Shown here piece after piece: positions 1 through 8,177 of a stretch of 64,000 bases of DNA. The position numbers and the translations under genes were made by a program. The notes under the pieces are model-generated. The model did no database searches. It saw only the letters and a program-made list of their open reading frames with translations, and was not told the DNA's origin. This DNA is from SIRX01 sp965214475 (GTDB taxonomy: Bacteria > Actinomycetota > Rubrobacteria > Rubrobacterales > Rubrobacteraceae), in NCBI GenBank assembly GCA_965214475.1, contig OZ243953.1:2728001-2792000 (forward strand). Reading direction: 5' to 3'. Each line of letters begins with the position of its first letter. Position 1 is the first letter of the stretch.

Positions 1-713
1 TTATCCCGATCCCGATCCTCAAAGTAGGAGCTTTGGGTACTTACAACTCTTTAGGGCTCGCGAAAGCGAAAGAAGCCAGGATACTGGTCGCTTCAACGAG
101 CGAGGTGTATGGAGACCCGCTCGTCCATCCCCAGCCGGAGACGTACTGGGGCAATGTCAATCCCATCGGGATAAGGGGCGTTTACGACGAGGCCAAGCGT
201 TACGCCGAGGCGATCACGCTGGCCTACCATCGCCACCACCGGGTCGATACCCGCATCGTCCGCATATTCAATACCTACGGGCCCCGGATGCGACCCGACG
301 ACGGGCGTATGATCCCCAACTTTATCTCGCAGACGCTCTCTGGTAAGCCTCTCACCATCTACGGCGAAGGCACCCAGACTCGCAGCGTCCAGTACGTAGA
401 CGACCTTGTAGAAGGGTCTTTGCGCTTGATGCACAGTTCTGAGACCCGTCCGGTAAACATCGGTAACCCCGTAGAGTACAGCGTAAAAGAGGTGGCGGAC
501 CTTATTTTAGAGATATCCGGCAGCGAAAGCTCCATAACCTATAAGCCGCTTCCCGAAGACGACCCCAAGCAACGCTGCCCGGATATAACCCGGGCCAGAG
601 AGGTCCTGAACTGGGAACCCAAAGTCTCCGCCCGTCAAGGACTCGAAGAAACTCTACAGTGGTTCGCAGGTACGTCAGGCGAACGTCAGGCTTATTCAGC
701 GAAACAGCAGTAA
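1..713 (+). CDS. UDP-glucuronate decarboxylase-like epimerase, 5' end missing
   Basis: The open frame runs in from the left edge (codons begin at base 3), so the first TTG/ATG inside the window is not the true start and the NAD-binding N-terminus lies outside. Visible are the family signature ASTSEVYGDPLVHPQ, the catalytic YDEAK (Y-x3-K of extended SDRs), and the C-terminal sugar-nucleotide part with FNTYGPRM and TRSVQYVDDLV. These match UDP-xylose synthase (UXS), which decarboxylates UDP-glucuronate to UDP-xylose in the cytoplasm for surface glycans. The YWGNVNPIG stretch fits UXS better than dTDP-glucose 4,6-dehydratase. About 235 residues are present of a usual 310-320. Upstream context cannot be seen, but a surface-polysaccharide locus is a reasonable guess. 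Confidence 0.85.
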   Translation, partial: IPIPILKVGALGTYNSLGLAKAKEARILVASTSEVYGDPLVHPQPETYWGNVNPIGIRGVYDEAKRYAEAITLAYHRHHRVDTRIVRIFNTYGPRMRPDDGRMIPNFISQTLSGKPLTIYGEGTQTRSVQYVDDLVEGSLRLMHSSETRPVNIGNPVEYSVKEVADLILEISGSESSITYKPLPEDDPKQRCPDITRAREVLNWEPKVSARQGLEETLQWFAGTSGERQAYSAKQQ

Positions 714-907
714 AGTCACGAAAATCTGTTAGTGAACAAGCTTCAGATGGAGGGAGCTTTATAGTGAGGCCTATAGGAAGCAGACGATCTTCGACTCAAA
801 GCTTCTAGACACCACCACATGGATTTTCGTTGGAAACACCGCGCTCAACCCGCTGAAGATAGCCTCGATGTGGACTTATCGGCTGCGCGGTGGAGCTAGC
901 GACCGGT

Positions 908-3900
908 TTATTTCCAATTGCGGCTGGAGCGGGAGGCTAGGAAAGCCGGCACCTTATCTTTCGTAAGGGCCTTTGCGAAATAATATCCTTGTGCCAGGTC
1001 GCATCCTAGCTCTCGCAATCGCTTCAATTGGTCGGAGGTTTCCACGCCTTCCGCGATCACCTTCAAGTCCAGGGCGTGGGCAAGGCTTATGGCTGCTGAG
1101 ACTATGACCTGGTCTTTGTGATCTTCTTCGAGTCTTTCGACGAACGAACGATCTATCTTCACGTAATCGACCGGTAAGCGCTTTAGGTAATCCAGAGAGG
1201 AGTATCCGGTCCCGAAGTCGTCTATGGCGAGTCTTATACCCTGGTCTTTCAACGCCTGGAGCGCTTCGAGTATAGATTTCTCGTCTTGCATCACGACTTC
1301 CTCGGTGATCTCCAGCATCAAGTTGTGCGGGGCGAGGTTTGCTTCCCGCAGTTGTCTCGCTATTTGTTCTGTTAGATCCGGCTGCTGAAGCTGTTTCTGG
1401 TAGAGATTTACGCTGACCACCAAGGATGAGGAGTACTGCTCCCGCCATTTGCGTATGTGGTGACAAGAATCTTCCAGCACCCTCTGCTCGATATGTAAGA
1501 TCAGACCGGTCTCCTCCGCAACTGGGAGGAACTGTTTGGGAGGTATGAGCCCACGGCTCGGGTGCTCCCAGCGCACCAGCGCTTCGAACCCGAAGACCTC
1601 GCCGGTTTCGAGAAAAACTTCGGGCTGATAATGGACTACGAACTCATTGTTTTCGATGCCCCGCCGGAGTTCGTTCTCTAGGTCCAGGCGCTCTTGAAGA
1701 CGGAGGGTCATGCCGGGCTCGAAGACCATGTACTGAGCCTTGCCGTTCCTCTTTGCTTCGTACATCGCCGCGTCCGCGTTACGCAGCAGGTCTTCCGGGT
1801 CTTCTTGGGATGAGTTGCCGACGGCGATTCCAATGCTGACGTTCGTAAAGACTTGTTGCTGCTGAATCTCGAAGGGAGCCCCGAACGCTTCCGAGATTCG
1901 CTCCGCCACTCTCTTGGCTTCTTCTACATTATTAATGTTCTCTAGCAGCATGGTGAATTCGTCCCCGCCGAAGCGCGCCAGGGTATCCTCGGGCCTAAGA
2001 CCGCTCCCCAACCGTTCGGACGCGGCATGAAGTAGTCGGTCACCCATCTCGTGTCCCAAAGAGTCGTTTATGACCTTGAAGTTGTCCAGATCCATAAACA
2101 GCACGGCGATACCGGATTTACTCCGGGAGAGGCGGACCAGGGCGTGCTCCAGGCGTTCCAGGAACAGGGCACGATTTGGCAGATGGGTTAGCGTGTCGTG
2201 GAATGCCTGATAAGTTAGCTGTGCTTCCAATTCCTTGTGACGGGTAATGTCGCGGGCTGAGGCGAAGATCATCCGCCGCCCCTCATAGTCTATAGAGCCG
2301 ACACCTATCTCGACTGGGAAGGTGGTGCCGTCTTTGCGCCGGAGCTCGTTCTGCTCGAAGCCAACGATTCCACCCGGCTCGCTGCTCAGCGCGCGCTCCC
2401 AGAGCGCTGCTTCTTCTTGCGACTCTCCTTCCTCTTTGGTTAGTAGCTTGGCCGCTATGTCTCCTACCGTGAAGTCGAGCAACTCCTCCCGCGTGTAACC
2501 CAATGCCCGGCACGCCTCGGTGTTGCACTGGAAAATCCGACCTTCGCCATCGTGCACGAAGAGCAGGTCCACGGAGTGTTCAAAGAGTTGCCTGAAGCGC
2601 TCTTCACTCTCGCGGAGTGAGATCTCCGCCTGTTTGCGTTCCGTAATGTCTTCTACGACACCGACTAGAAATCTGGGTTCGTCCTCGGCATCACGAACGG
2701 CAGAAACGGTAGGCTTGACCCATATAACTTCTCCGTCTTTGCGGGTATAGCGCTTCTCTCTGGGATACTGGTCCAGTTCTCCGGAGAGCAGTTCGTGGTT
2801 CAGCTCCGCATCCTTTGGCACGTCCTGGGAGTGGGACAATTCTGCGATAGGCTTGCCGAAGAGTTCTTCTTCACTGTAGCCGGTCATTTCCTGATAAGCT
2901 GGGTTTGTCTCTAGGAGCTTCCTATCCGGGTCCGCTATCGAGATACCTACTCCCGAGCCCTCGAAGATCGCCCGGAACCGCTCTTCACTCTCTTTTAGCG
3001 CTTCTTCGATTCGTTTACGCCCGGTAATGTCTCTAAGTACTATCTGTATCGAAGGTTTGCCGAGGTAGTTTATAGCTGTCCCTGCAACCTCCACGTCTAC
3101 AAGGCTTCCGTCGAGCCGGAAGTATTTTTCTTCCAGGAGGGGAGCCGGTTCTCCAGTTTCCAGTACGCGTTTGATCCGCGCCTGGATGATTTCTCTATAG
3201 TCAGGGTGCACTAGATCCAAAAATTTTCTACCGATCAGCTCCTCCGAACCGTCCGCGCCGAAAAGCGCTGCGCCGGCGGAGTTTATGTAGACGATTTCCC
3301 CAGCGCTGTGGACGACTATGGCATCGGGGGATAGTTCCACCAGACTGCGGTAGCGTTCTTCACTCTCACGTAACTCTTCTTCGGCCCGCTTACGTTCGGT
3401 GGTGTCGCGGACCGAGGCGAGAATAAGCCGTCTCCCGGCGCAATTGACGCTGCCCACGAGCACCTCGACCGGGAAAGTAGTGCCGTCTTTGCGCTTGTGC
3501 TTCCCCAGGTGAAAGGTGTCTGATGTACCCAGATCTCCGGCTACGGCGCGTTGCCAGAGTGTGCCCCCTGCTCTCTTCCGGGCTTGCAGCTCTTCCTCCG
3601 AGAGCAAGTTGTCAGTCAGGTCTCTTATCGAGAGTGAGAGCATCTCCTGCCGCGTGTAGCCGTGGGCCCGGCATGCCTCTGGGTTGCAGTCGACTATATT
3701 GCCGTTCTCATCGTGGATCAGCAGAAGGTCCACGGACTGATTGAAGAGTTGACGGAAGCGCTGTTCACTCTCCTGCAAGTCTCTTTCGGCTTTCTTGCGT
3801 TCGGTAATGTCGTCGAGGGTGCCGGAGGTGCTGGTCAGGTTTCCTTTCTCGTCGAAGCGCTCCCGAAACTGGATCTCGACCTCGCGTGGGCTACCGTCCT

Positions 3901-4963
3901 TGGCCTGGAACCTGGCTTGGTACCCAGTGTAGTCTCCTTCGTGATTACCCATCTGCTCGAAGTCTTCGGGGTTGCGCTGAAGGTCTTCCGGGTGTATGAA
4001 CTCCAGGTAGCTCTTGCCGAGGCTCTCTTCTACGGTAAAGCCGGTGACATCTTCCCAGGCGGGGTTGAGAAAGGTATAGCGGCCCTCAGCGTCGGTCCGA
4101 AAGATCACCTCTTTGAGGCTACTTACCATCGAACGATAACTCTCCTCACTTTCGCGCAGGGCATCCTGTACTTGCCGACGCCCGGTAACGTCCCGAGAGT
4201 TGACTACTACGCCATGTACCCTTGGATCGTCGAGCAAGTTGTTTCCGATCGCTTCGATGTAGCGCCAAGAGCCGTCCGCGTGCCGGACCCGGACTTCCGT
4301 AGGTGAGACGGTCCCAGTATCGTCCAGAATCTCGGCGAGGGTTTCAGTTACCTGCTCGATGTCTTCGGGGTGTATATAGTCGAAGATGCTCTTTCCAGCC
4401 ACATCCTCGGGGAGATAGCCTAGTGCTTCTACAGAAGGACTTTGGAAGCGAATAGTGCTGTCGGGCTCCAGAATTGTGATGAGATCTGAGGAATACTGTA
4501 CTAGAATCGTGTGCAGCCGCTCCTCACTCTCCCTTAGTGCTTCTTGTTGACGCCGGCGCTCCGTAACCTCTCGCTGTACCGAGACCCAATGGGTATGGTT
4601 TCCGTGCTCGTCGGTCACGGGAACGATATCTACCTCGACCCAGAACTCCGCACCGTCCTTATGGTAGTTGAGCAACTCTACCCTCACGGCCTCCTTGCGT
4701 GTGAGCGCGGCGCGGATCTTGTCTAGTTGGGCACGGCTTGTCCCCGATCCCTGGAGGATACGCGGCGTCTCTCCAACGACCTCCTCTGCTGTGTAGCCCG
4801 TCGTGTTGGTAAAGGCTTCGTTGACATAGACAATCTTTGGCCCCGGTTCGTCTATGGGCCGGGCTTCGGTAACTAACACGGCGTCTCTAGCATTGCTCAG
4901 AATGGATTCCAGCAGGCTTGGCCGGGCCCGCAGATCAAACCCCATGTCCCGCTTCTCTGTCAC
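908..4963 (-). CDS. Seven-PAS GGDEF-EAL c-di-GMP turnover protein
   Basis: This is a 1351-residue, apparently soluble sensor with no membrane segment. Seven PAS/PAC units run from about residue 14 to 915, each ending in a D-x-T-x-R-K type linker followed by an S-E-R-F/Y coiled piece. A diguanylate cyclase domain follows, with an intact GGDEF near residue 998 and an RPED inhibitory I-site exactly five residues before it. The last part is an EAL phosphodiesterase domain with EALVRW (~1125), LEITEE, DDFGTGYSSL, VKIDRSFV and AEGVET. All visible catalytic motifs of both domains are kept, so it could make and degrade c-di-GMP, with PAS inputs setting the balance (inference). PAS4 and PAS7 resemble each other much more than the rest. 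It is monocistronic, with an AT-rich gap upstream. Confidence 0.93.
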   Translation of the reverse strand: MTEKRDMGFDLRARPSLLESILSNARDAVLVTEARPIDEPGPKIVYVNEAFTNTTGYTAEEVVGETPRILQGSGTSRAQLDKIRAALTRKEAVRVELLNYHKDGAEFWVEVDIVPVTDEHGNHTHWVSVQREVTERRRQQEALRESEERLHTILVQYSSDLITILEPDSTIRFQSPSVEALGYLPEDVAGKSIFDYIHPEDIEQVTETLAEILDDTGTVSPTEVRVRHADGSWRYIEAIGNNLLDDPRVHGVVVNSRDVTGRRQVQDALRESEESYRSMVSSLKEVIFRTDAEGRYTFLNPAWEDVTGFTVEESLGKSYLEFIHPEDLQRNPEDFEQMGNHEGDYTGYQARFQAKDGSPREVEIQFRERFDEKGNLTSTSGTLDDITERKKAERDLQESEQRFRQLFNQSVDLLLIHDENGNIVDCNPEACRAHGYTRQEMLSLSIRDLTDNLLSEEELQARKRAGGTLWQRAVAGDLGTSDTFHLGKHKRKDGTTFPVEVLVGSVNCAGRRLILASVRDTTERKRAEEELRESEERYRSLVELSPDAIVVHSAGEIVYINSAGAALFGADGSEELIGRKFLDLVHPDYREIIQARIKRVLETGEPAPLLEEKYFRLDGSLVDVEVAGTAINYLGKPSIQIVLRDITGRKRIEEALKESEERFRAIFEGSGVGISIADPDRKLLETNPAYQEMTGYSEEELFGKPIAELSHSQDVPKDAELNHELLSGELDQYPREKRYTRKDGEVIWVKPTVSAVRDAEDEPRFLVGVVEDITERKQAEISLRESEERFRQLFEHSVDLLFVHDGEGRIFQCNTEACRALGYTREELLDFTVGDIAAKLLTKEEGESQEEAALWERALSSEPGGIVGFEQNELRRKDGTTFPVEIGVGSIDYEGRRMIFASARDITRHKELEAQLTYQAFHDTLTHLPNRALFLERLEHALVRLSRSKSGIAVLFMDLDNFKVINDSLGHEMGDRLLHAASERLGSGLRPEDTLARFGGDEFTMLLENINNVEEAKRVAERISEAFGAPFEIQQQQVFTNVSIGIAVGNSSQEDPEDLLRNADAAMYEAKRNGKAQYMVFEPGMTLRLQERLDLENELRRGIENNEFVVHYQPEVFLETGEVFGFEALVRWEHPSRGLIPPKQFLPVAEETGLILHIEQRVLEDSCHHIRKWREQYSSSLVVSVNLYQKQLQQPDLTEQIARQLREANLAPHNLMLEITEEVVMQDEKSILEALQALKDQGIRLAIDDFGTGYSSLDYLKRLPVDYVKIDRSFVERLEEDHKDQVIVSAAISLAHALDLKVIAEGVETSDQLKRLRELGCDLAQGYYFAKALTKDKVPAFLASRSSRNWK

Positions 4964-5379
4964 TTCCCTCCGATACCAACCAAACTCCAGCTTGATTCTT
5001 TACTACGTTATTAGAGCCAGGGTGGATGTGTGACCACGGGAAAGTTTCATCGTGTCACCCACACTCCGTTTGTCGGCGGACCGTACCCGTTTATTGAACC
5101 CTATCCCGTAGCTTTGGCTGCGTCTTACTGCATATTCTATTGCTTTGTACACCGTACGTTAAGTAATTTTAACCGTTACAAGCTCACAAGCAAACTGCGT
5201 CTGTGTTGTGAAACAGGGCGAGATTTTAGAAAGTCAGGGTTCCTACGCTACCCTGCCAATTGGTAGAGCAACACAAGACCGTCGAGATTTGCGGGGTCCG
5301 GTCGGAGGAGAAGGAAAGTGTCTTCTGGAGTTATAGGATAGTTCCTCCGACGTCTTGCCTCTTCACTCTTTGACGGTTC
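4964..5379. other. 416-bp gene-free stretch
   Basis: This lies between the start of the GGDEF-EAL gene and the 3' end of the SDR gene. It is more AT-rich than its surroundings. The only frame, 5030-5266 on the plus strand, has no ribosome-binding site, no recognisable family and non-coding-like composition. A 15-base piece near 5258-5272 resembles a tRNA D-arm (aattggtagagcaac), but no cloverleaf can be built around it. It probably holds the promoter of the minus-strand GGDEF-EAL gene. Nothing else is supported. Confidence 0.5.
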
Positions 5380-6090
5380 TTATGCGCCTTGAAACTCCTG
5401 CGCCTTGAAGCGCTCTCCGCTAACGTCCTCTGATTTATCCGAAGCTAGATACAGAAAGACGCCGGTGTTCTCTTCCGGGGTGATCTTGGTGCTCGGATCT
5501 TCTTCCGGGTAGGCGGCGGCGCGCATGTCGGTCCGCATACCGCCGGGGTCCACGGCGTTTACCCGGATACCGCGCTCTTCGAGTTCCGCGGCCAGTATCT
5601 GAGTCAGGCCTTCTATTCCGAACTTGCTAACAGAGTAAGCTCCCCATTCCGCCCGGCCTTCCACGCTAACCCCGCTCACGACGTTGATAATGGAGCCGCC
5701 CTCCGGCATGTGCGGGATGGCGGCCTTCGAGACGAGGTAGGGACCGGTGAGGTTGGCGTCTATCACATTGCGCCATTCGTCCTCGGGGAACTCCAGGATC
5801 TCTACGCGCGGGCCGAGCACCCCGGCGTTATTGACGAGCACGTCTATACTGCCGAACCTCTCGACCGTAGCATCCACCAGCTTCTGTACGTCGCCGGCAT
5901 CCGACACGTCCGCCGCGACCGCGAGAACTTCCGCACCTTTTTCCTCGGCTTCCTCGGCCACGGGCCCTACGGAGTTTTCACTCCGGGAATTTACGACGAC
6001 CTTCGCCCCTTCCCCCGCGTAGGCGAGCGCGAGCGCCTTGCCAAGTCCCTGGCTCGCGCCGGTTACGAGTGCTACTTTACCTTCCATCAT
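5380..6090 (-). CDS. Short-chain dehydrogenase/reductase (classical SDR)
   Basis: A 236-residue classical SDR. The Rossmann cofactor loop TGASQGLG is at residues 11-18, followed by NNAG at ~88, a serine in NVVSG at ~138 and the catalytic Y-x-V-S-K in AYSVSKFG. The substrate is unknown. NADP preference is plausible from the basic residue after the second strand (VNSRSE), but this is inference. The start is an ATG-ATG pair with an AAGGAG ribosome-binding site on the complement of about 6096-6101, well spaced from 6090. The C-terminal tail (FKAQEFQGA) is short and the length is near the family norm of 240-250. It stands alone, with non-coding DNA on both sides, so context gives no pathway. Confidence 0.85.
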   Translation of the reverse strand: MMEGKVALVTGASQGLGKALALAYAGEGAKVVVNSRSENSVGPVAEEAEEKGAEVLAVAADVSDAGDVQKLVDATVERFGSIDVLVNNAGVLGPRVEILEFPEDEWRNVIDANLTGPYLVSKAAIPHMPEGGSIINVVSGVSVEGRAEWGAYSVSKFGIEGLTQILAAELEERGIRVNAVDPGGMRTDMRAAAYPEEDPSTKITPEENTGVFLYLASDKSEDVSGERFKAQEFQGA

Positions 6091-6329
6091 GCAAGCTCCT
6101 TTTCGTCTAGTAGATCAGCTCATCAATCTGTCAGCTTATCAGCCTTTGTTTGTACGAATCGAGTAGTAGAAGCGACGGCCTGTAGAGGTCGCCTTGTCTG
6201 TTCCACTCAGGGAACCTGTTTACACTACTCCTGACCTACGGTCGTCTTGAAAGTTCTGCAGAACGGACGCGGGTAAAGTTCTGATTCAACGCCTTAATGC
6301 TCGTATGGTCTGGAAACTCTCCCACTAAT

Positions 6330-6698
6330 TTATCGTAAGTCAGTGCGACGGGCGAAGAGAACTACCGTTCCACCAATCATAGCAATTAGTGTGAATGGTA
6401 CGCTCAAGAAAAAGAGCATAAACTGGTTGCCAGAAATAAAAGCCTGTGACAAGAACCATAGAGCAACGAATCCCAAAATTACGGAGCCTACAGCTACCAG
6501 CACCTCTAAACGCCCGGCAACTCGCCCAGATAATGCCCCTACTCCAAACGCACCTACCGCCCAAACGACTAAACCTAGTCCGGCTGCAACCCTACTGGTA
6601 GAAACTGAATCGTAGACCACCGGAAAGAGAGTAAATACTGTGCCGACCAGAACGGTCGAGAGAATCCCGGCCAAGATGCCGACTGGTAAACGCCACAT
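6330..6698 (-). CDS. Small four-helix membrane protein, function unknown
   Basis: A 122-residue hydrophobic protein with four predicted transmembrane helices (about residues 5-27, 37-58, 66-88 and 95-115), small-residue-rich helices and a short basic C-terminus ending RRTDLR. The layout resembles the small TIGR04086/YrzE-like membrane proteins of Gram-positive bacteria, but I cannot assign a family with certainty. An AGGAG site lies 7 bases before the ATG on the minus strand (complement of about 6706-6710), which supports the start. It is a single gene: about 240 bp of apparently non-coding sequence follows it toward the SDR, and the repeat region before the Crp/Fnr gene lies upstream. Role unknown. 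Confidence 0.6.
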   Translation of the reverse strand: MWRLPVGILAGILSTVLVGTVFTLFPVVYDSVSTSRVAAGLGLVVWAVGAFGVGALSGRVAGRLEVLVAVGSVILGFVALWFLSQAFISGNQFMLFFLSVPFTLIAMIGGTVVLFARRTDLR

Positions 6699-6778
6699 CT
6701 GAGAACTCCTGTGAGTCAGCGTCCGTTTCCCGACTACTAGATTATATCTAGGCAGGAGTATATCCCCGAATCGCTGTT

Positions 6779-6871
6779 CGAATTAATGACGCGACCGTTC
6801 GAATTAATGACGCGACCGTTTGTGAACTGTTAGTGAACTAATGGCGCGGCAAGTGAACTGACGACGCGACC
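6779..6871. repeat. Direct repeats upstream of the Crp/Fnr gene
   Basis: Two perfect abutting 21-bp units (6779-6799 and 6800-6820, core aattaatgacgcgaccgtt) are followed by two degenerate units whose cores align at 6838-6850 (ctaatggcgcggc) and 6858-6870 (ctgacgacgcgac). Core-to-core spacings are 21, 34 and 20 bp, about two helical turns except for the middle one. The degenerate copies are each preceded by gtgaac. They end about 100 bp before the regulator's GTG start. Multiple operator sites, or a remnant of the multi-repeat end of an IS21-type element, would both fit. Neither is proven. Confidence 0.75.
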
Positions 6872-6973
6872 CCTACAAATAGCCGGAACGTTGACCGGCT
6901 GAAAACCTTTTCTCTGCAAACCTGCGCCACTTGGCGTATAAAGGGAGCATGACTTCGAGGGCGAGAGATTAGC

Positions 6974-7726
6974 GTGTACGGTGAGAATGCGCCGCCGTCC
7001 TGGGCGCGGCTGCCGGGAGCCCGGTGCCGGGCCGTCGAGCACCTGTCCAAGCTAGAAGGCTTGCAGGAGTTCGAGTTCCTGGCGGGCCTGGATGAAAAGT
7101 TTTTCCAGTCGCTCGCTATCGCCGCTGCGGTGTTGGAGATCGGGGGTGGAACCGCCCTCTACCGGGAGGGCGAGCCCTCGGGGGCCGTTTATTTTATGCG
7201 CGAGGGCCGGGCCAAACTCTACCGATCCTCTGGCGGCCCGAAGAGCCGGGACCAGATCCTGGGCGTCGTAGGTGACGGCTCCGTACTCGGCCTCGCCTCC
7301 GCCCTGGAAGCCCGGCCCCAGAGTCAGGGAGCCACGGCTCTTACCGACTGCGTACTCTACGCCGTGTTCCGCGATGACCTGTTGGAGATAATGGGACGCT
7401 TCCCCGAAGGCGCTATCCGCCTCGCCCGCCACCTCGCCGCCCGCAACCGCGAGCTAGAAGATCTGGTAAGAGACCTGGTTTTTCACAGCGCCCCGCAAAG
7501 GGTCGCCCGGATGCTCTTGAATCGCGCCACGGAAGAGGGCCGCGTAACCCGGACGGGCGTCATCTTCGAACCCTCGCTCTCACGCCAGGAGATGGCCGAG
7601 GCGACCGGCATCTCCCGCGAAGCACTCTCCCGAGCCCTCTCGCGGCTCGCCCGCGACGGTATTCTGGAGCTCGACAGCAAAGCTATCATTATCCTCAAGC
7701 CCGCCGAGTTGCGGGACCGTACCTGA
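6974..7726 (+). CDS. Crp/Fnr-family transcriptional regulator
   Basis: A 250-residue protein with an N-terminal cyclic-nucleotide-binding-type beta-roll (about residues 33-150, including LYREGEPSGAVYFMREGRAKLY and GDGSVLGLASALE) and a C-terminal winged helix (about 165-235) with the recognition-helix stretch LSRQEMAEATGISREALSRA. The four-cysteine Fe-S pattern of true Fnr is absent, so an oxygen-sensing cluster is unlikely. The Arg-Ser pair that binds cAMP is also not clearly present, so the effector is unknown. The start is the GTG at 6974 with only a weak purine-rich stretch upstream. The first 25 residues are poorly conserved-looking and the true start could be the in-frame site further in. 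An Fnr-like palindrome and the ferredoxin gene follow directly, making the ferredoxin a likely target (inference). Confidence 0.88.
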   Translation: MYGENAPPSWARLPGARCRAVEHLSKLEGLQEFEFLAGLDEKFFQSLAIAAAVLEIGGGTALYREGEPSGAVYFMREGRAKLYRSSGGPKSRDQILGVVGDGSVLGLASALEARPQSQGATALTDCVLYAVFRDDLLEIMGRFPEGAIRLARHLAARNRELEDLVRDLVFHSAPQRVARMLLNRATEEGRVTRTGVIFEPSLSRQEMAEATGISREALSRALSRLARDGILELDSKAIIILKPAELRDRT

Positions 7727-7751
7727 GAACCCTTCCCAACAAGAACGGTTT

Positions 7752-7765
7752 TTGATCTGGATCAC
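7752..7765. promoter_or_regulatory. Fnr/Crp-type operator candidate
   Basis: The sequence ttgatctggatcac matches the Fnr consensus TTGAT-N4-ATCAA with one mismatch. Inside it, TGATC-TG-GATCA is a perfect 5-2-5 palindrome. It lies 26 bp after the Crp/Fnr gene and about 118 bp before the ferredoxin ATG. If transcription starts near 7852, after the -10-like tataag at 7840-7845, the centre is near -93, a position used by class I activators. The regulator next door is the obvious candidate to bind it (inference). Confidence 0.55.
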
Positions 7766-7781
7766 ACGGCTCTATGACTCC

Positions 7782-7809
7782 GGTCATGGACCACGATGAT
7801 AGTGGTCAT
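7782..7809. promoter_or_regulatory. GGTCAT repeats with nested inverted repeats
   Basis: Two GGTCAT direct repeats (7782-7787 and 7804-7809) are 22 bp apart, two helical turns. GACCAC (7789-7794) and GTGGTC (7802-7807) form a perfect inverted repeat with a 7-bp centre, and GGTC-ATG-GACC (7782-7792) is also palindromic. It sits between the Fnr-like box and the ferredoxin -10 element, so it may be a second operator for the ferredoxin gene. Confidence 0.35.
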
Positions 7810-7882
7810 TCGGGCATGGTGGTGTCTCTTTGTGGCTGATATAAGGCTATTAGCGAACGAGATCTATTGAGAGGAGGTTGTT

Positions 7883-8116
7883 ATGACCTACGTGATTACG
7901 GAGCCGTGCATCGGTACCAAAGACCAAAGTTGTGTAGAAGTTTGTCCGGTCGATTGTATTTACGAAGCGGGGGATCAGTTCCTGATCAACCCGGAAGAGT
8001 GCATCGATTGCGGCGCCTGCGAGCCTGAGTGTCCGGTAGAGGCGATCTACCCGGAGGACGAAGTCCCCGACGAGATGGAGAGCTACATCGCTAGAAACGC
8101 CGACCATTTCGAGTAA
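7883..8116 (+). CDS. fdxA: 7Fe ferredoxin (3Fe-4S/4Fe-4S)
   Basis: A 77-residue acidic ferredoxin. Cysteines fall at 9, 17, 21, 25, 40, 43, 46 and 50, the same spacing as the seven-iron ferredoxins of Azotobacter FdI and actinobacterial FdxA type. The first motif has C-x7-C-x3-CP, lacking the central cysteine needed for a second cubane, and the second is CIDCGACEPECP. One 3Fe-4S and one 4Fe-4S cluster are therefore expected. It is a small cytoplasmic electron carrier and the partner enzyme is not in the window. The AGGAGG at 7872-7877 is 5 bases from the ATG, a strong start. It is monocistronic: its own promoter region holds an Fnr-like box and it ends in a rho-independent terminator. Confidence 0.95.
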   Translation: MTYVITEPCIGTKDQSCVEVCPVDCIYEAGDQFLINPEECIDCGACEPECPVEAIYPEDEVPDEMESYIARNADHFE

Positions 8117-8136
8117 CAAGTAACCGCATAAGTTAG

Positions 8137-8170
8137 AAAAGGAGGGGCTCCGGCCTCTCCTTTTTCTTTC
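8137..8170 (+). terminator. Rho-independent terminator of the ferredoxin gene
   Basis: AAAAGGAG (8137-8144) pairs with CTCCTTTT (8157-8164), extended inward by a G-T pair and GGC/GCC around a tccg loop, and is followed by a T-rich tail. It lies 20 bp after the ferredoxin stop and just before the convergent SRPBCC gene end, and may serve both. Confidence 0.85.
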
Positions 8171-8177
8171 CGGGTTT

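Noticed and set aside
3662..4306. A 214-codon plus-strand frame opposite the GGDEF-EAL gene
   Set aside because: Exact shadow of PAS domain codons on the minus strand. Long antisense frames are expected in GC-rich genes.
5030..5266. A 78-codon plus-strand frame in the 4964-5379 gap
   Set aside because: No ribosome-binding site, no family resemblance, AT-rich non-coding composition and an amino-acid mix unlike neighbouring proteins.
5240..5300. tRNA-like D-arm sequence aattggtagagcaac
   Set aside because: No acceptor, anticodon or T arms could be paired around it on either strand. At most a chance match or a tiny tRNA fragment.
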